A DNA stretch of 8,264 bases from an uncultured Bacilli bacterium (GTDB taxonomy: Bacteria; Bacillota_I; Bacilli_A; RF39; UBA660): positions 1-8,264 of the forward strand of contig CAJUHO010000043.1 in assembly GCA_910586195.1 (NCBI GenBank), written 5' to 3'. The notes under the pieces are model-generated. The model ran no database searches. It worked only from the letters and a program-made list of their open reading frames with translations, and had not been told where the DNA came from. The position numbers and the translations under genes are program-made. Positions 5,498 through 8,264 of the stretch are shown piece by piece; the stretch's first letter is position 1; each line of letters begins with the position of its first letter.

Positions 5498-6043
5498 TTA
5501 TATGATATTATCTTCTCTAATAAAGTCCTCTTTTACTTCTTCTTCAATCTTTTTTTCAACTTCTTTTTCATCTACAATTTCATCCCAAGGATCCTCTTCA
5601 TCATTTGTTTCGATTTTTACTTTAACATCTCCTACAAGTTCAATTCCTAATTCTTTTTCTACAGTATAGACAATTTCACCATTTTCAATATCAACTTTTG
5701 TACAACTAGGTTGTTTTAGACTTCGAACGATAATATCCTCACTACCCTCTGTCGTATCACTATTTTCTCTAGGGCGGACATTGACGACTTCATTATATGT
5801 ATTTTTTTCTTTTAAGACATTTGTCTTTGTATCATTGTCATAAGAGTACCAAATATTTACATCATATGTTCCTTGAATTGTAATTTTATCACCTGTTTTT
5901 ACACCAGTAAAATGGTGATTAATTACCCAACATCCTAATATAGTAGTAGGAATCTCTTCTGGTCTTGTTCTATTTGTTGTTGTGAAAGTTTTCTTCCCTT
6001 TCCCAATTACAGCTTTGGTAACGATTTCACGTGTATTTGCCAT
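5498..6043 (-). CDS. cotE: Outer spore coat morphogenetic protein CotE
   Basis: This 181-residue protein matches the Bacillus CotE family. It shows the N-terminal REIVTKAVIGKGKK (5-18), LGCWVINHHF (36-45), YDVNIWYSY (60-68) with the following DTKTNV, the QPSC segment (111-114), and an ELGIELVGDVKV stretch (131-142). The strongly acidic tail (147-181) is also typical. In Bacillus, CotE is made in the mother cell, sits on the forespore surface as a ring, and is needed to assemble the outer coat; the same role is inferred here. The family length is about 180, so the gene is complete. The start is supported by a very strong ribosome binding site (GAGGAGGGG, 6048-6056). A mother-cell-type promoter-like sequence lies just upstream and a strong terminator follows. 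It is the clearest evidence that this organism sporulates. Confidence 0.95.
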   Translation of the reverse strand: MANTREIVTKAVIGKGKKTFTTTNRTRPEEIPTTILGCWVINHHFTGVKTGDKITIQGTYDVNIWYSYDNDTKTNVLKEKNTYNEVVNVRPRENSDTTEGSEDIIVRSLKQPSCTKVDIENGEIVYTVEKELGIELVGDVKVKIETNDEEDPWDEIVDEKEVEKKIEEEVKEDFIREDNII

Positions 6044-6061
6044 GTTACCCCTCCTCTAATT

Positions 6062-6090
6062 TAGTGTATGACTATTAGAGAAGAAAGTTT
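6062..6090 (-). promoter_or_regulatory. Possible sigma-K/sigma-E type promoter of cotE
   Basis: On the minus strand AAAC (6090-6087) is followed after 16 bp by CATACACTA (6070-6062). This fits the sigma-K pattern AC-N16/17-CATAnnnTA; the CATACA part also fits the sigma-E -10, but no sigma-E -35 is evident. In Bacillus subtilis cotE is transcribed from sigma-E and sigma-K promoters, so the location makes sense. The predicted start falls at or next to the ribosome binding site, leaving a leader of only about 13 nt, which is a weakness. Confidence 0.45.
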
Positions 6091-6095
6091 CCAAG

Positions 6096-6116
6096 AAAAA
6101 AAGAATTATTCTTTTT
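6096..6116 (-). terminator. Weak possible terminator overlapping the WG-protein stop
   Basis: On the minus strand AAAAAGAAT and ATTCTTTTT form a near-perfect inverted repeat that includes the TAA stop (6108-6106) and ends in seven T residues. It is almost entirely A-T, so the hairpin would be weak. Confidence 0.35.
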
Positions 6117-7386
6117 CATAATTCTTAATTTTATATCCTTTATCCACTTTTATATAAAATTTACGATTTTGATAACGTATCTCTTTATATTCTAGTGGTA
6201 TTATTATGTTTAAATTTTGATCAATTACGCCAAATCCATTTTTATTTGATACCAAATAAAGGTTATCATCTAGTACCTCCAAGCTTTTATACTCTTTCTT
6301 AGGTTCTAAATCCAAAGTTTTAATATCAACTTCATTCTCTAAATTCAGTAATGCGACATACTTTTCACCTAACATAGCTATTACTCTACTATCCTGAAAA
6401 GGCACTATTTTATCTCCCATGGGATTCACAATTGCATGTGCTTGTGTTCCATCTTCTCTCATTTTGGATACAAACATATAGCCATTATCATTGACTGTTG
6501 TTACATGATTGCTATAAATCGGCTCTGTAAGTCTACCCCTAGTATCACTGAAAACTCCTACATTTCCATTTTCCATATAAAGGGTTACACCGTTTTTAAA
6601 AGGAGATAGCAACATACATGGATAAGTATTTACTAAATTTCCAGATAAATCATATAAACTAGTAGTATTTTGTTGGATAGTATATATGGTATTGTTAAAA
6701 ATAGATGGAGGGATTTCAAGGGAAAGCGGAAGCATTTCTATCTGATTCTCATTTTCCTTTAAAAGAGAAAATTTGTTGTTCTCACGAACTATATAGTATA
6801 CTTTATTTGTTTGAAAGTCAGTTATTGGATAAATACTCTCTATATCTTGTTTTACAATTTTCCCTAATTTAGATAACAAGAAAAGCTTTTGATTATTCAT
6901 AGCAATTAGAAAATGAGAATTCTCAACGTATTCTATACTGTCATAATCTTCTAATAAAGATTTTCCATCTGTTTTTATAATAGAACGTTTATCATTTAAA
7001 GAAACTAGTAGTGTATTTTTTGATAATATTTTTAATGATTGATATTTAGCTTCAATTAAAACTTTTCCTGTCTCATCTAAAAGTCCAAATTGATTATTTT
7101 GAACAAATGGTATTAAACCATATTGTTCCTGATAATTATCTAGGTTTTTATCATCCTTTTGAAAATCATATTTTACCTCAATAACCTTTTTTCCTTGTTC
7201 ATTTACATATCCTATTTTGTTTTTCATCCTAACTGCATATAAGTGATTGTTCAAAAATCCGACATCATCATAGGCAAGGAAGAGGGAATCCTTCCTTCCT
7301 TCTCGAAATTGAATAAAGATTCCTACTCCAATTAACAAGACTGCAATTAGAAAAACAGCTATTATCATTTTCTTTATTTTTTGCAT
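6106..7386 (-). CDS. Membrane-anchored WG-repeat protein
   Basis: This 426-residue protein has a short basic N-terminus and one hydrophobic segment (about 7-26), then a long extracytoplasmic region. That region is built of degenerate WG-type beta repeats, recognisable by a GYVNEQGKKVIEVKYD-like pattern: IGYVNEQGKKVIEVKY near 58-73, FGLLDETGKVLIEAKY near 100-115, VGVFSDTRGRLTEPIY near 275-290, and FGVIDQNLNIIIPLEY near 387-402. WG repeats are expected to fold into a propeller-like scaffold; their function is not established and I assign none. The gene begins 9 nt after the stop of the secreted protein at 7396-8264, and its ribosome binding site (AAGGTG) overlaps that TAA, so the two are probably made together. 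It may act in the same surface process as its partner, or in the spore envelope given cotE next door; both are guesses. Confidence 0.9.
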   Translation of the reverse strand: MQKIKKMIIAVFLIAVLLIGVGIFIQFREGRKDSLFLAYDDVGFLNNHLYAVRMKNKIGYVNEQGKKVIEVKYDFQKDDKNLDNYQEQYGLIPFVQNNQFGLLDETGKVLIEAKYQSLKILSKNTLLVSLNDKRSIIKTDGKSLLEDYDSIEYVENSHFLIAMNNQKLFLLSKLGKIVKQDIESIYPITDFQTNKVYYIVRENNKFSLLKENENQIEMLPLSLEIPPSIFNNTIYTIQQNTTSLYDLSGNLVNTYPCMLLSPFKNGVTLYMENGNVGVFSDTRGRLTEPIYSNHVTTVNDNGYMFVSKMREDGTQAHAIVNPMGDKIVPFQDSRVIAMLGEKYVALLNLENEVDIKTLDLEPKKEYKSLEVLDDNLYLVSNKNGFGVIDQNLNIIIPLEYKEIRYQNRKFYIKVDKGYKIKNYEKE

Positions 7387-7395
7387 TTTTTCACC

Positions 7396-8264
7396 TTAAC
7401 TTATACTAACCGATCCAATACTAGTAGAAAAACTAGGGTCTGATGAATTTCCAATAATAGAAACTGAATGGTTACCTGCTCCTGGACATAATCTTGTATT
7501 ACCACTGTTTGTGGAACCAGCACTCCATGTAGAACCCGAATCTTTTAAAGTTGCTGATGCTCCACCAACTCGTAAAGTAACACCATAACCACTTCCAATC
7601 CATGTTTCAGGCCCTTGCATAATTGTCCAAGAAAAATTAGCACAACCACTGCCTGAACTACTAGCGTTTACCTTTACTAAAACATTTCCCGCTATACCAT
7701 TAGCAGGTTTTAAGCAAGTACCCCCAGACTGAACTTGGGAGGATGAACAATATGATTTACAATCACTACATACCCATTGACCCATATAGCCGCTAGAACT
7801 TGTGGAGCCACCACCTCCACCTCCGCCGGAGCCTCCACCGCCTCCGTCGCCTCCGCCAATGATGTCTTCTAAATCGCCCCAGTCTAAATCATCTTCCCCA
7901 TCATCTTCGGGATCTATAGTTACTGTCACCCAACTACAATATGAATAATTCCCAGCATTATCATCAACAAAACCTGGAGATTCGTAACTATTACTCAATT
8001 CTTTATTATATGTTCGCAATACATATGTATCCATACATCGACTAAGAGAATCACTACATTCTCCTCGTAAAGATACATAGTCTGGCATTTGGACAGATAC
8101 GCTACTTCGGACGGTACAGTTTCTACCGTTAATACAAACTTTCGTAACGCAACTTGGAGGAGTTTGATCAATTTTTATCATACTGTTAGATGATGCTGAT
8201 ACATTCCCCGCTCCATCTACCGCCCTCATATAAAAGGCTCTATTTTGGTCCCCTGTAAAGGCTG
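7396..8264 (-). CDS. Secreted/surface protein, C-terminal part, with Ig-like repeat and Gly-rich linker (runs off the window)
   Basis: The frame is open to the right edge of the window: the codons before the ATG at 8227-8229 read AFTGDQNRAFY without a stop. The YMRAVDGAGNVS segment they join is typical of the end of a bacterial Ig/fibronectin-like repeat, so the ATG is internal and the gene starts outside. About 288 residues are visible. After KIDQTPPSC comes a Cys-containing region, an acidic stretch (DPEDDGEDDLDWGDLED), a polyglycine linker (encoded at about 7803-7858), a Cys-rich module (WVCSDCKSYC...GGTC), and a Ser/Gly-rich C-terminal beta domain ending SVSIS. About eleven Cys suggest disulfides outside the cell. 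No LPXTG or C-terminal membrane segment is seen, so attachment is unclear. It lies directly upstream of, and is probably co-transcribed with, the WG-repeat gene. I do not recognise a specific function. Confidence 0.85.
   Translation of the reverse strand, partial: AFTGDQNRAFYMRAVDGAGNVSASSNSMIKIDQTPPSCVTKVCINGRNCTVRSSVSVQMPDYVSLRGECSDSLSRCMDTYVLRTYNKELSNSYESPGFVDDNAGNYSYCSWVTVTIDPEDDGEDDLDWGDLEDIIGGGDGGGGGSGGGGGGGSTSSSGYMGQWVCSDCKSYCSSSQVQSGGTCLKPANGIAGNVLVKVNASSSGSGCANFSWTIMQGPETWIGSGYGVTLRVGGASATLKDSGSTWSAGSTNSGNTRLCPGAGNHSVSIIGNSSDPSFSTSIGSVSIS

Noticed and set aside
5439..5669. Plus-strand ORF of 76 codons across the cotE 3' end and the rpsP promoter
   Set aside because: It is antisense to cotE; its Ser/Phe-rich sequence is the mirror of the acidic Glu/Lys-rich CotE tail, and it starts within the promoter/terminator region.

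Overview
The window comes from an AT-rich genome that looks like a low-GC, endospore-forming Bacillota, most likely of the Bacilli type. The reasons are a recognisable CotE spore-coat protein, strong GGAGG-type ribosome binding sites, consensus sigma-A promoters, and single-membrane style surface proteins. TAA and TAG are used as stops and Trp is TGG, so nothing suggests a recoded mycoplasma. I cannot name the species. Every gene I can support lies on the minus strand, so transcription reads from high to low coordinates.

From right to left: (1) the C-terminal part of a large secreted or surface protein with an Ig-like repeat, a polyglycine linker and Cys-rich segments (7396-8264, cut by the window edge). 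It is followed after 9 nt, with its stop touching the next ribosome binding site, by a membrane-anchored WG-repeat protein (6106-7386). (2) cotE (5498-6043), with a possible mother-cell (sigma-K-like) promoter and a strong terminator. (3) rpsP and khpA, driven by a perfect-consensus promoter (TTGACA-17-TATAAT) whose -35 box sits inside the cotE terminator hairpin. (4) cdsA and rseP (phospholipid synthesis and intramembrane proteolysis), with their own probable promoter and ending in a hairpin plus T18 terminator.

(5) The left 2.8 kb holds two tandem paralogous surface-protein genes. The complete one (995-2803) has a SipW/TasA-like N-terminal hydrophobic segment and a C-terminal FGE/C-type-lectin-like domain. 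The second (1-588) is cut by the window edge. Over the 588 shared bases the two align at a constant offset of 2215 bp without indels, and the proteins are about 86% identical. Their upstream regions are unrelated.

The most interesting structure is the 406-bp gap between the two paralogs. It holds two 23-bp sites (609-631 and 885-907), each a palindrome (TCATAAAGT-N5-ACTTTATGA) and each the exact reverse complement of the other, including the asymmetric 5-bp spacer. They enclose 253 bp that contain promoter-like sequences facing outward in both directions. This is the architecture expected of an invertible, phase-variable promoter controlling the downstream surface-protein gene. A pair of operators, or a terminator plus a leader hairpin, are the main alternatives. 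No recombinase gene is in the window, so this is a hypothesis to test.
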